Source of the DNA: Methylococcus sp. Mc7
GTDB taxonomy: Bacteria > Pseudomonadota > Gammaproteobacteria > Methylococcales > Methylococcaceae
Reading direction: 5' to 3'
DNA length: 64,000 bases
Assembly: GCF_019285515.1 (NCBI RefSeq)
Contig: NZ_CP079095.1
Span: 1,550,001-1,614,000, forward strand
Position numbers and translations under genes: made by a program. Positions 35,385 to 48,613 of this stretch are shown in pieces. How positions within the stretch are numbered: position 1 is the first letter of the stretch; each line of letters opens with the position of its first letter. Under the pieces are notes generated by a model. It was not told the DNA's origin. It did not search any database and was given only the letters and a program-made list of their open reading frames with translations.

Positions 35385-36263
35385 ATGGCAAGACCATTAC
35401 GTATAGAACTGTCCGGCGGTCTGTATCACGTCACGTCACGCGGCGACCGGCGCGAGGATATCTATCTGTCCGATGATGACAGGAAAGCATGGCTGGCGTT
35501 GTTAGGTGAGGTCTGCCGACGCTTTAACTGGGTCTGCCATGCATATTGCCAGATGACCAATCATTATCATCTGCTGGTCGAGACCCTGGAGGGCAATCTT
35601 GCCCAAGGTATGCGGCAACTCAATGGGGTTTATACGCAGTTTGTGAACCGGACACATGGGCGTGTTGGTCATGTATTCCAGGGACGCTACAAGTCGATCA
35701 TGGTAGAAAAAGATAGTTATCTGCTGGAGCTGGCGCGCTACGTGGTACTCAACCCGGTGCGGGCCGGTATGGTAGGCGATGCCGGGGATTGGGCCTGGAG
35801 CAGTTACCCGGCAACGATAGGTGGGGCTCCGTCGCCATCCTGGTTGCAAACGGATTGGATTCTTGGGCGGTTTGGCCAGCAACGGGATAGGGCGCGCGCC
35901 GGATATGTGGATTTCGTTCGTGCAGGCGTCGGGTTGCCCAGCGTTTGGGATAATTTGCAAGGCCAGATTTATCTCGGCAGCGCAGCATTTGTTTCCCGCA
36001 TGCAATCGCTGCTGCCATCGGATGAGGTTTTGAATGAGATTCCACGCATACAGCAGCGGCCCATTGCAAAGCCACTGGCACATTATCGCGAAGAATTTTC
36101 TGATGATCCTCGTACGGGCATGGCCTTAGCTTATCTTTCCGGCAATTACTCAATGAAAGCTATCGCCGAGATATTCGGCGTGCATTACACTACAGTCAGT
36201 CGAGCGGTCAAAGCGTATGAAACTAAGGGGTTATGCGGTTATGCAAGACCTGACCCTGCTTGA
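35385..36263 (+). CDS. REP-associated tyrosine transposase (RAYT, Y1 HUH nuclease) with C-terminal HTH
   Basis: The 292-residue protein starts MARPLRIELSGGLYHVTSRG. The HUH metal motif is QMTNHYHLLVET, and a conserved tyrosine lies in the helix YLLELARYVVLNPVRAGMV. The C-terminus has a helix-turn-helix (MKAIAEIFGVHYTTVSRAVKA). Y1/HUH enzymes of this type nick single-stranded DNA at REP-like hairpins. The start ATG 35385 lies just outside the IS; longer frames run into IS sequence. The last codons (YARPDPA) are written by the element's terminal repeat. The IS insertion separates it from its left end and probably from its promoter. Confidence 0.9.
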   Translation: MARPLRIELSGGLYHVTSRGDRREDIYLSDDDRKAWLALLGEVCRRFNWVCHAYCQMTNHYHLLVETLEGNLAQGMRQLNGVYTQFVNRTHGRVGHVFQGRYKSIMVEKDSYLLELARYVVLNPVRAGMVGDAGDWAWSSYPATIGGAPSPSWLQTDWILGRFGQQRDRARAGYVDFVRAGVGLPSVWDNLQGQIYLGSAAFVSRMQSLLPSDEVLNEIPRIQQRPIAKPLAHYREEFSDDPRTGMALAYLSGNYSMKAIAEIFGVHYTTVSRAVKAYETKGLCGYARPDPA

Positions 36264-36427
36264 CTCTGCTTGACTCCGGAATCCTCCGGCGTCGTGGCCC
36301 AATCCCATGCGGCGGAACCCCTCCATGGTTCCGCCTTGGGCGGGTTGCGTCGGGGTTCCTTACGTTACCCCAAGCTACCGGGCTGGTAGCCGCCCGGAAA
36401 GAAACCCGGCACGGGGGCAGGGAAGAA

Positions 36428-36459
36428 GAGGCGCCCGTTCGTGCCGGAACCGGCGCCTC
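36428..36459 (-). terminator. Likely terminator of the PhoX-like gene
   Basis: On the minus strand, GAGGCGCC and GGCGCCTC form an eight-base stem followed by TTCTTCC, just after the phoX-like stop codon. Confidence 0.5.
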
Positions 36460-36465
36460 CGGCCG

Positions 36466-38013
36466 CTAGCGGGGAACCTTGAAGCCGGTGATCCTGACGA
36501 TATCGTCGGTGCGGTAATCGTCGAGGCTGGCACAATCGGTGCCGACGGGGCAGAGCGCGTCGTCCGAATGCTGGATGGAAAGATAGGCGCTGCGACCATC
36601 GCCGCTGAACCGGAAGCCGGTCGGCTCCGCGGAACGGTCCTTCACCGACAGCATTTTCACGCAACCGTCGGACTTGACGTCGCGATCCTCCCCGTCCTGC
36701 AGGCAGGCGAAGATATCGCCGTAGTCATGGTCCTCGACGACGTACATATTGTTCGTCTTGGGCTGGAAGTCCAGGTTGTCGAACGAATTGAAATCCTGAT
36801 CGCCTTCCAGGACGCGGTTGGCCACGGCCACGGCAAGCCCCCGCGTTTGGGTGTTGTCGGCGAGGTAGGTGTAGGTCGCGCCGCCGATGGTCTTGTCTTT
36901 GTCGCCGCCCGAGCCCAGCGGCTTTTCATCGGTGAGGCACAGCACCTCGGCGTAGTTTTTGGCCGCCTCGTTGCCGGTGTTGGTCCAGCAGAATTGGACC
37001 CCGGGGCCGGTATACGCCGGATTAAAATGGCCGTCCTCGGGGCGGTAATAGCCGGTGGCGCCCTTGGCGTTGGCCTCGCTGCGGGCCGTGAGCGCGTCCA
37101 CTTTCACCCAGGCGCCTTCGCCGATCTCGCAGCCCTGGCCGAATTGCGGGAAACTCGCGCTGCTCCGGTCCCGGCAGGAGGCCGTATAGGCGTAGACGCT
37201 GCCGCTGATCAGGGGCGATTGGCTCAGGTCGGAGAGTGGGGTGCTCGACGCCAGCGGAGTGGCGGGCACGAACTTGTAAAGCGCGCCTCCGTCGGTATCG
37301 CCCGGCCCCGGCCGCAGTTCGTCGCCGCCATAGACCACGCCTTCCGGGGTGATGTCGAAGCCTTCCCAGGACATCGCCGGCAAGGCCGGACGCTTGGCGA
37401 TCTCGTCGCTATCGGAATTGCCCGCGGCATCGACGATTTCACCGGTGGCGCGATTCTTTACCGTGTAATTGGTGGTGGCCAGAGGGTTGAGGATTTCATA
37501 GGCGCCGCCCCCAGTGGTTTCCTCGGTCACCAGAATCGTGCCCCACGGTGTCCGCCGGATGCCGTCGGTGGAAGTCATGCCGCGGAGTATGGTCTCCACC
37601 GAGCCGTCGGTCAGGCTGACCCGCTGCACGGACGGGTTGAACTTGTCGCCGGCCACGTAATCCGCGGTGCCCCCATCGCCCGTCAACTTCTGGCGCCCAC
37701 CTTCAATGGCAAAAATGAGATGGGTGGGATGGAGATCATTCGGCCAGAACGCAAACATGTCGGCGGCGTGGGCGACCCGGCGAGTCAGGATTTCCGCCTT
37801 CAGTCCCTTGGCGACCATGACCAGGTCGCTGGCCTTTTGACCAGGTGTGCGGGGGTTGTCCCCGCTGGCGGAGGTGCTCAAGGGTTTGGGGAATCCGAAA
37901 TACAGGTAGCTCAGCGAACTCAGCCGATCGTCCCGGAGCTGACCGAAATCCCCGGCCATGGTCAGGCCGGGAACGGCAGCGCCGATCATCAACGCAAGCA
38001 GGGTCTTCTTCAT
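36466..38013 (-). CDS. PhoX-like (DUF839) secreted protein
   Basis: The 515-residue protein has an N-terminal signal peptide (MKKTLLALMIGAAVPGLTMA). The body matches the DUF839/PhoX beta-propeller family: RTPWGTILVTEET, PALPAMSWEGFDITPEGVVY, GALYKFVPATP and NNMYVVEDHDYGDI. PhoX enzymes are calcium/iron-dependent phosphatases; the phosphatase ligands cannot be confirmed by eye, so substrate and activity are open. The C-terminal region has several cysteines (FACLQDG, DGCVK, ALCPVGTDCA) that may form disulfides. It sits between a RAYT and a dead RAYT, inside the segment bracketed by the two IS1380 copies. Confidence 0.75.
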   Translation of the reverse strand: MKKTLLALMIGAAVPGLTMAGDFGQLRDDRLSSLSYLYFGFPKPLSTSASGDNPRTPGQKASDLVMVAKGLKAEILTRRVAHAADMFAFWPNDLHPTHLIFAIEGGRQKLTGDGGTADYVAGDKFNPSVQRVSLTDGSVETILRGMTSTDGIRRTPWGTILVTEETTGGGAYEILNPLATTNYTVKNRATGEIVDAAGNSDSDEIAKRPALPAMSWEGFDITPEGVVYGGDELRPGPGDTDGGALYKFVPATPLASSTPLSDLSQSPLISGSVYAYTASCRDRSSASFPQFGQGCEIGEGAWVKVDALTARSEANAKGATGYYRPEDGHFNPAYTGPGVQFCWTNTGNEAAKNYAEVLCLTDEKPLGSGGDKDKTIGGATYTYLADNTQTRGLAVAVANRVLEGDQDFNSFDNLDFQPKTNNMYVVEDHDYGDIFACLQDGEDRDVKSDGCVKMLSVKDRSAEPTGFRFSGDGRSAYLSIQHSDDALCPVGTDCASLDDYRTDDIVRITGFKVPR

Positions 38014-38400
38014 AACAAAACTCTCCCGTCAAATTTTAAGATGGAGCCGGTACCCCTACCAAGTCAGGATTTCTAGTACCGCGTGGAAGGTTAAGGATTC
38101 GCTGTGACGGGCGAGTGGCTGAAACATGACTTTTGCGTTAAGCGGTCCCGGCGCCGGCCCGCAAGCCGCCGGGATAGCGGCCCGCGTATTGCGCCGCATG
38201 AAGTGGCGGTGGGCATCCCGATCGGGAAAAGGCCGTTCGGCCCGCCTTCGCCGAGCGGCCTCTCGCGGACTTCATCCCTTCACCGTTCCGTCATGGGCTC
38301 GCCGCCCGGTCCCAACACCCCTCCGGCGGGCCCCTGCCCTCTGACGGCCTGCCCGCCCACGGAGGGTGCGGCATCCCCTGCGCCATTCTTCAAGGTCCAA
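38014..38400. other. Intergenic region upstream of the PhoX-like gene
   Basis: A 387-bp stretch with no convincing gene. It must hold the minus-strand promoter of the PhoX-like gene. I see no clear Pho box. The GC-rich half next to 38400 contains imperfect hairpins and borders the dead RAYT element. Confidence 0.5.
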
Positions 38401-38898
38401 TAGGATGCCCTGAGGCACGAAGCGCATCATTCGGGCTACGGGCGGCTTTTTATTATGCCAAGCACCGTAAGCCTTTCCGTATTGAGGCAATCGTTATCCT
38501 GCCCGACCATCTGCATTGCATCTGGACGCTGCCCCCCCGAGGATGCGGACTTTTCGAGACGCTGGAGCCTGCTCAAAAGCCATTTTTCCCGCGCCATGCC
38601 CGCGGGCGAGCGAATTTCGCAAAGCCGTTCGAAGCGTAGAGAACGCGGGCTATGGCAACGGCGATTCTGGGCGCACTTATTGACTGGGCAAGACGATTTC
38701 AACACCCATTTCGACTATATCCATTGGAACCCCGTAAAACATGGGCGCGTGCGGCGGGGTGGCCGATTGGCCCCATTCGAGTTTCCATCGATTCGTGGCG
38801 TTGGGCGTTTACCCCATGGGCTGGGGACATTCGGGGGGTTTCGACATTCCAGCGACAGCATGTCTCGAGTGATGCGCTTCGTGCCTCAGCGCATCCTA
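38401..38898. mobile_element. Degenerate second RAYT element with 29-bp inverted ends
   Basis: The ends TAGGATGCCCTGAGGCACGA... (38401-38429) and its complement at 38870-38898 match in 28 of 29 bases. Between them is a broken RAYT transposase gene. The ends are unrelated to those of the 33572-36256 element, so this belongs to a different RAYT lineage. IS1380 copy 2 starts 22 bp after its right end. Confidence 0.75.
38453..38872 (+). pseudogene. RAYT transposase remnant, N-terminally truncated with two frameshifts
   Basis: Three frames together spell a RAYT C-terminal half. FRIEAIVILPDHLHCIWTLP carries the HUH motif DHLHCIW. EDADFSRRWSLLKSHFSR follows and continues to WQRRFWAHLL ... FDYIHWNPVKHGRV. 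WPHSSFHRFVALGVYPMGWG then runs to a stop at 38872. The first shift lies in a C7 run near 38529-38536, the second near 38755-38762. The first part of the protein is missing. It cannot be active. Confidence 0.8.
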
Positions 38899-38920
38899 TA
38901 ATAGCCCTTGAACTCAAGTA

Positions 38921-40682
38921 CCTGAATCCGTGCTCCCACCCTCTAAATAATTCATAACATATTGAATCCATTGTATAATTAGCCCATTTTCGATGTCACC
39001 CATTTGATCATGCCGCGCTTTGAAGTCAAGCAATCCAGCAAGCTGCAACTGACCTCGTATTCCGGCCTGGCGCTGATTGGCCAGTGCTGCCAGGCGGCGC
39101 AGGTGGAGGCGGTCATTGACCCGAAGATCCCGGTGTCGCAAGGCATGCGTACCTCGGACATCGTCAAGAGCGTGGTCGGGCTGTTGAGTCTGGGCAAGAG
39201 CGACTTCGAAGCCATCGAGCCATTCCGGAATGATCGCTTCTTCAAGGAGTCGCTGGGGCTGACGAAGGTGCCCGGAGCCGTGTGGCTGCGCCAGCGTCTG
39301 AATGCCAAGGCGGAAGCCATCCGCGATCTGGCCGATGAGCTTTCCCTGAGGCTGCTGGAGCGAACCGAGGCGCCGATCACGCCGCACAAGGGCTATGTCT
39401 GCTGCGACATCGATACCTTCGCCATGGACAATAGTGGCACGAAGAAGGAAGCGGTGTCGCGCACCTATCAGGGCTTCGACGGTTACACGCCGATTGCCGC
39501 CTATCTCGGCAACGAAGGCTGGAACACCGGGCTGGAACTGAGGCCAGGGTCCCGCCACTCGGCGTTCGAGACGCACTACTTCTACGAGCGGCTGTTTCCG
39601 CGCATCGAACGCCTGGTCAAACCGGATCAGCCCGTGCTGCTGCGCGAGGACAGCGGTTTCGACGGCGCACAGCTTCTGTTCGCCAAGGCCGCGGAGCGAG
39701 ACCGGCAAGCCGCGCTGGGGCGAAGCCTCGACTTCATCTGCAAGTGGAACCCCCGCAAGCAGGACAAGGGGGACTGGGTCAAGCGCGCCGAGGAGGCGGG
39801 CGCCTTTGCCGAGGCTCGTCCAGGCAAGCGGGTTGCGTTGCTGTCGTTGGAAGTGGAACGCGCCTGGCACAAGGAGAAGCGCTCCTTCCGCCTGGTCGCC
39901 CAGGTGACCGAGCGCACCATCGACAAGAAGGGCCAACACCTGCTGGCCCCGGAGGTCGAACTGGAAGGCTGGTGGACGACGCTCTCCTGTTCCGCCGAGG
40001 AAGTGATCGAACTCTACCAGCACCACGGCATGCATGAGCAGTTCCACTCCGAGTTGTTCGGCTCCGCCGAATCCTTCGCTTCGCTCAGGACCGCCACTGC
40101 GTGGCGTCCTGCGCCCTTCGGGCTTGTCAAGACCGACCTCGATCTGGAGCGGCTGCCCTCGGGCAAGTTCGACACCAACGACGTGATCCTGCATCTGGCG
40201 GCCTTCGCCTACAACTGCCTGCGTCTCTTGGGACAGATCGGCCTGACCGGCGAGATTGCGCCGATCCGTCATCCGGCCAAGCGCCGCCGCATCCGGACCG
40301 TGCTACAGGAGATCATGTACCGGGCGGCGAAGTTCGTCGCCCATGCCCGCCGGCTGATCCTCGATTTCGGCCGTGGCGTGGCGGCAAACGTAGCCGTGTT
40401 CGTGATGCTTCAGAATCGGCTGTGGGCGGCGGCGTCCGGATGACGGGAAATGCCTGCCGCACGCCTCGAATCCCTGATTCCGGAACCCCGGAAGGGACAG
40501 TCTCGCGCATGGAGCGGAAAATGAGCTGACGATAAGCGCACGCCAAGCAGATTGGCCCCGAAACCCCGGTCGAACGTTCCCCGGATCGCCGGTAGCGAGG
40601 GCAAATCCCAAGGGAGAGCGCTCGAAATTCATGCGTTCAGGCCCGATGGGAAGGTGTAAGCCGAGGGGAACACGGATTCAGG
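38921..40682 (+). mobile_element. IS1380-family insertion sequence, copy 2 (1762 bp)
   Basis: Same length and ends as copy 1, in inverse orientation, with its own target duplication AAGTA (38916-38920 and 40683-40687). The different duplications show two independent insertions rather than a composite transposon moved as one unit. It lies 6 bp from the stop codon of the RES toxin gene. Confidence 0.92.
39004..40443 (+). CDS. IS1380-family transposase, copy 2
   Basis: The 479-residue translation is the same as the copy at 33835-35274, with the same start MIMPRFEVKQS and end RLWAAASG. It is read on the opposite strand. No frameshift or stop is seen, so it is probably functional. Confidence 0.93.
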   Translation: MIMPRFEVKQSSKLQLTSYSGLALIGQCCQAAQVEAVIDPKIPVSQGMRTSDIVKSVVGLLSLGKSDFEAIEPFRNDRFFKESLGLTKVPGAVWLRQRLNAKAEAIRDLADELSLRLLERTEAPITPHKGYVCCDIDTFAMDNSGTKKEAVSRTYQGFDGYTPIAAYLGNEGWNTGLELRPGSRHSAFETHYFYERLFPRIERLVKPDQPVLLREDSGFDGAQLLFAKAAERDRQAALGRSLDFICKWNPRKQDKGDWVKRAEEAGAFAEARPGKRVALLSLEVERAWHKEKRSFRLVAQVTERTIDKKGQHLLAPEVELEGWWTTLSCSAEEVIELYQHHGMHEQFHSELFGSAESFASLRTATAWRPAPFGLVKTDLDLERLPSGKFDTNDVILHLAAFAYNCLRLLGQIGLTGEIAPIRHPAKRRRIRTVLQEIMYRAAKFVAHARRLILDFGRGVAANVAVFVMLQNRLWAAASG

Positions 40683-40688
40683 AAGTAC

Positions 40689-41441
40689 TCAGCAAACGGC
40701 TGGCGCAGGCAACATACCCTCGACCAGGAAGGTTTCAAGCTCGAAACCTCGAATCTGCCTCGCTTCCCCCAGGAACGCCACGTGTTCCCCCGAGGTTTCC
40801 GCGAGCCAGTTCTGGCATTCGATCGGCCGTTGGCTGGCCAGCGCAGCGGGCTCAAACAAGGCGACGTTGATTCCCGCTGCCGGATCGCGTGCCGACAGGT
40901 ACTCGAACGCCTGAACACCGGCTTCTCTCATCGCGCTTCCCAGGTCCTGGGTGGGCGCATAGTGCCTGGGGTCGGTCAACGTCGCGCGCCAGGCGTCGAA
41001 CGGCGGATCTTGCAGTTTCAGCCCCCTGCCGCACGCATAGCGTGCGCTGAATACGGTGTGCTGGGTGACGATGGGTGTTTGAGGCGGCGTTTCCATGCCT
41101 TGCCAAAACACGAAGCGGTAGTAGGCAACTTCCGCCAGCATCGTGTCGACGGTGGCCGAACCATAGAACAGGCCGGGTTCGTGCCGCCGGCCAAAGCGAG
41201 AGCCATGGCGGAGGGGCGGGTAGCGGAAGGGGGTCGTGAGCAGGTAATGGAAATCCCCGGCGGTTTCCGGCGGCGGGGGCTTGGACGTCTCCAGGAGTTC
41301 TTCCAGCAAGGCCTGTTCTTCCAGGGAGGACACGATCCGATAGGTCGCCACCTGTTCCTGGCTTTCGACCATCCGGTAGAGGTGACCGTGCAGCGGGCCA
41401 AGGGGCGCCTGGTCGCGGCAGGCGGCCCATATCGCGCTCAA
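40689..41441 (-). CDS. RES-domain toxin (NAD+-degrading type)
   Basis: The 250-residue protein has the RES family layout: LYRMVESQEQVATYRIVSS near the start, then FRYPPLRHGSRFGRRHEPGLFYGS with the R-x(n)-E/Y-type catalytic positions, and a late WLAETSGEHVAFLGEARQIRG. Known RES toxins (for example MbcT) degrade NAD+. The start overlaps the end of the antitoxin gene by four bases. IS1380 copy 2 is inserted just beyond its stop codon, so the coding region seems intact. Confidence 0.85.
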   Translation of the reverse strand: MSAIWAACRDQAPLGPLHGHLYRMVESQEQVATYRIVSSLEEQALLEELLETSKPPPPETAGDFHYLLTTPFRYPPLRHGSRFGRRHEPGLFYGSATVDTMLAEVAYYRFVFWQGMETPPQTPIVTQHTVFSARYACGRGLKLQDPPFDAWRATLTDPRHYAPTQDLGSAMREAGVQAFEYLSARDPAAGINVALFEPAALASQRPIECQNWLAETSGEHVAFLGEARQIRGFELETFLVEGMLPAPAVC

Positions 41442-41797
41442 ATTTTCCCTCGCATGGCGTCGAGGTATTCCACAACGCCCACCAGGCCTTGAACGCTGCG
41501 GATCTGTTCCGCCGGAATGCCGCCGGTGTGCCGATTGCGGGTCTTCATCCAGTGCGCCATCTGCGCTTCATCGCCCCCCATCAGCGCAAACAGGGACCGG
41601 TAAATCCGGATCAGCAGCAGCGCCAATTCCCCGGATTTGCTGTCCGGGTCGATGCCGTTGCGGCTGATCGAACTCCGGTTGCGAGCAATCGTGACCTCCA
41701 GTACCGACTGGCTCAGCCCGAGTTTCCTGCCAGCCTCCAGAAAGGCGTGTCCCAAAACGGATGAGGGCTCCGGCTTGGCCTTGGCTACGGTATTCAT
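41438..41797 (-). CDS. Xre/MbcA/ParS-type antitoxin
   Basis: The 119-residue protein has an N-terminal Xre-like part (GRKLGLSQSVLEVTIARNRSSISRNG) and the C-terminal DUF2384 region (RIYRSLFALMGGDEAQMAHWMKT ... EQIRSVQGLVGVVEYLDAM) that blocks the RES active site. The start at ATG 41797 is preferred over 41803 because GGAGG lies 7 nt before it but only 1 nt before the other. Two copies of TGCGTATGCA upstream are probable autoregulatory operators. Confidence 0.88.
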   Translation of the reverse strand: MNTVAKAKPEPSSVLGHAFLEAGRKLGLSQSVLEVTIARNRSSISRNGIDPDSKSGELALLLIRIYRSLFALMGGDEAQMAHWMKTRNRHTGGIPAEQIRSVQGLVGVVEYLDAMRGKI

Positions 41798-41818
41798 GCT
41801 CATTCCTCCGCGTTATCG

Positions 41819-41857
41819 TGCGTATGCAACGAATATATCATATGAATTGCGTATGCA
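41819..41857. promoter_or_regulatory. Paired operator repeats of the Xre-RES module
   Basis: TGCGTATGCA occurs at 41819-41828 and 41848-41857 (29 bp apart). Each is an imperfect palindrome of the TGC-n4-GCA type, with an AT-rich -10-like stretch (ATATATCATAT) between them. Confidence 0.55.
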
Positions 41858-41999
41858 GCGATCGGAGTGGGTCATTGAGGTAAGCCCCTGGCTTTGCCGG
41901 TGGATCAGCACGCAAAATGAGGGCGCGCCAGGCTTTCGGATGTGACGCGACCGTTCATGTCCGACGCCCGAGGCGGAAGCCAACTACAAGGAGAACACC

Positions 42000-42344
42000 A
42001 TGCCATACCTGAAAATCCAGATGAGCCGTGAGCTCGAACCCGGGAAGTCGAAAGCGCTGCTGGCCGCGGCTTCCCAAAGAATAGCCAGCGAACTGGGCAA
42101 GCCGGAGCGTTATGTGATGGTGGAGCTCACCTCGAATCCGGCCATGCTTTTCGCCGGCACGGACGAGCCGGCGGCTTTCGTGGAACTGAAGAGCATCGGC
42201 CTCCCCGCCGGCAAGACCAAGGCCTTGTCCCAGGTCTTGTGCTCGCTGCTGCAGGATTCCGCCGGGATATCTCCGGCGCGCGTCTACATCGAGTTCACCG
42301 ATGCCGCCGGGGGTTTCTGGGGGTGGAACAGCTCCACCTTTTGA
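42000..42344 (+). CDS. MIF / phenylpyruvate tautomerase family protein
   Basis: The 114-residue protein starts MPYLKIQMSRELEPGKSKALL; Pro2 becomes the N-terminal catalytic proline once Met is removed. It keeps the MIF-like SNPAMLFAGTDEPAAFVELKSIG and C-terminal RVYIEFTDAAGGFWGWNSSTF regions. A strong AAGGAGAA ribosome-binding site precedes it. The physiological substrate in bacteria is unclear. Confidence 0.9.
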   Translation: MPYLKIQMSRELEPGKSKALLAAASQRIASELGKPERYVMVELTSNPAMLFAGTDEPAAFVELKSIGLPAGKTKALSQVLCSLLQDSAGISPARVYIEFTDAAGGFWGWNSSTF

Positions 42345-42397
42345 TGGGGTAGTAGGCGTTCCCGGGCGGGTTTTTCTTCGAGTGTTGCGCCGCTAGA

Positions 42398-44295
<1,898 letters not shown>

Positions 44296-44351
44296 CTATG
44301 ATACCGCGTGCTTCTCGCCTCCGTTTTCCCTAATTCCCTCAGGAGTCTTTC

Positions 44352-46984
<2,633 letters not shown>

Positions 46985-47065
46985 GTCCGGCCGGGCAGCG
47001 CACTTCCTCCCGCAGTGGAATCTCCGGATAATGGCAGCCCGTGACTTAGAACGCTTCATCCGCCG

Positions 47066-47602
47066 ATGGCCGTGGTTCCCCTGACGCGCTTCGTCCTGTT
47101 GCTGTTCCCTGTGCTGCTGTCGGGCTGCGCGAGCACGCCCGAGGTGAAGCAGAGCGCGCCGGCTGCTGCCAATGGCCATGTCGTTCCCTATGCGCTGAGT
47201 CTGCAAGGGGCACCGTATGTGTGGGGCGGAGCCTCGCCGGCGCGTGGATTCGACTGCAGCGGTTTCGTCCAGCACGTCTACCAGCGGCATGGCGTCGACC
47301 TGCCGCGCACCGCCCGCGAGATGGCGAGCAAGCTGCCGGAGGTGCCCAAGCATTGCCGCCTGCCCGGCGACCTCCTGTTTTTCCGGACCGACGGACGCTC
47401 GTATTCCCACGTCGGCATCTACATCGGCAATGAATCCTTCGTCCATGCCTCCAGCAGCCATTCCGGCGTCAAGATTTCCAGCCTGAACAAGCCGTACTGG
47501 CTGAGCCGCTTCCTGGGCGTGCGGCGGCCGCATTCCCGATACCGGTTGCCGGACGATACCGTGGCCGCCGCCAATCACCGCCATCGAACCCAACGGAGAT
47601 GA
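47066..47602 (+). CDS. NlpC/P60-family peptidoglycan hydrolase lipoprotein
   Basis: The 178-residue protein begins with a lipoprotein signal (LLLFPVLLSGCAS). It has the cysteine peptidase fold with catalytic Cys in RGFDCSGFVQHVY, His in SYSHVGIYIG and the third polar residue in ESFVHASS. Such enzymes cleave stem peptides of peptidoglycan, as Spr/MepS does. It overlaps the next gene by four bases. Confidence 0.92.
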   Translation: MAVVPLTRFVLLLFPVLLSGCASTPEVKQSAPAAANGHVVPYALSLQGAPYVWGGASPARGFDCSGFVQHVYQRHGVDLPRTAREMASKLPEVPKHCRLPGDLLFFRTDGRSYSHVGIYIGNESFVHASSSHSGVKISSLNKPYWLSRFLGVRRPHSRYRLPDDTVAAANHRHRTQRR

Positions 47603-48606
47603 CATCCATGAAAGCCATCGTCATGACCAAGCCCGGCACGGCTGCCGAAGCGCTGGAACTGCGCGATCTGCCCGAGCCGGCGCTGGCGGCGCCGACCCAG
47701 ATCAAGGTCCGGCTCAGGGCGGCCGGGGTCAATCCCATCGACACCAAGGTCCGCCGCCGCGGGCTGTTCTACGACGATGCCCTGCCGGCGGTACTCGGCT
47801 GCGACGGCGCCGGCGAAGTCGTCGAAATGGGGGCCGAGGTCGACCGCTTCCGGATCGGCGACCGGGTCTGGTTCTGCCATGGCGGACTCGGCGCGGAGCA
47901 GGGCAACTATGCCGAATACACCGTGCTGGACCAGCGCTGGGCGGCGCCCATACCGGCATCGCTCGATTTCATCCGTGCGGCGGCCGGTCCCCTGGTGCTG
48001 ATCACGGCCTGGGGCGCTTTGTACGACCGGGGACGGCTGCAGCCCGGCCAGACCGCGCTGGTCCATGCCGCCGCCGGCGGCGTCGGCCACGTCGCGGTGC
48101 AACTGGCAAAGCTGCGGGGGGCGCGGGTGATCGCCACCGTGGGATCTCCCGAGAAGGCTGCACTGGCCAAGCGCTGGGGAGCCGATGAAACCATCGATTA
48201 CCGGACTCAGGATTTCGTCGCCGAGGTCAACGCCTCGACCGGCGGCCGGGGCGCCGATCTGGTGCTGGACACGGTCGGTCCCGAGGTGTTCCGCCGCAGC
48301 ATCGAATGTACCGCCCACTTCGGCGATCTGGTGACCCTGCTCGATACCGGCGATACGTCCCTCGCCGAAGCGCGGATGCGCAACCTCAGGATCGGCTTCG
48401 AACTGATGCTGGTGCCGATGCTGCGCAAGCTGGACGCGGCGCGGGACCATCACGTGGAAATCCTCCGCGCCTGCGGCGAATGGATCGATGCCGGCAAGCT
48501 CGAGCTGTATGTCGGTGGCGTCCATCCGCTGGAACAGGCCGCCCGAGTGCACGAAATCATCGAGGCAGGACACGCCACCGGCAAGCTGGTGCTGCGTATC
48601 GACTGA
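47599..48606 (+). CDS. Zinc-type alcohol dehydrogenase / quinone oxidoreductase family protein
   Basis: The 335-residue MDR-family protein (or 332 residues from the second Met, MKAIVMTKPG) has AAGVNPIDTKVRRRG, LGCDGAGEVVEMG, the nucleotide motif VHAAAGGVGHVAVQLAKL, and a late KLELYVGGVHPLEQA. Zinc ligands of true alcohol dehydrogenases are not evident, so it is probably a quinone-oxidoreductase-type reductase. The substrate is unknown. Confidence 0.88.
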   Translation: MTSMKAIVMTKPGTAAEALELRDLPEPALAAPTQIKVRLRAAGVNPIDTKVRRRGLFYDDALPAVLGCDGAGEVVEMGAEVDRFRIGDRVWFCHGGLGAEQGNYAEYTVLDQRWAAPIPASLDFIRAAAGPLVLITAWGALYDRGRLQPGQTALVHAAAGGVGHVAVQLAKLRGARVIATVGSPEKAALAKRWGADETIDYRTQDFVAEVNASTGGRGADLVLDTVGPEVFRRSIECTAHFGDLVTLLDTGDTSLAEARMRNLRIGFELMLVPMLRKLDAARDHHVEILRACGEWIDAGKLELYVGGVHPLEQAARVHEIIEAGHATGKLVLRID

Positions 48607-48613
48607 GCGGCGA

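Larger units (their letters stand above)
33572..36256. mobile_element. RAYT element with 16-bp terminal repeats, split by IS1380 copy 1
   Basis: The left end GGGGTCAGGTCTTGCA (33572-33587) and the right end TGCAAGACCTGACCC (36242-36256) are inverted and flank the RAYT transposase gene. The right end is also the coding sequence for its last residues. Without the IS and one copy of its 5-bp duplication, the element would be about 920 bp. The same 16-bp arms build the REPIN-like elements at 13295, 13591 and 14919. Confidence 0.75.

Noticed and set aside
38014-38200. Pho box in front of the PhoX-like gene
   Set aside because: No pair of CTGTCAT-type half sites at 11-bp spacing is present; only a weak partial match.
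33596-40682. Composite transposon formed by the two inverted IS1380 copies
   Set aside because: Each copy has its own 5-bp duplication (AGATA and AAGTA). A composite transposon moved as a unit would show the same duplication at its two outer ends only.
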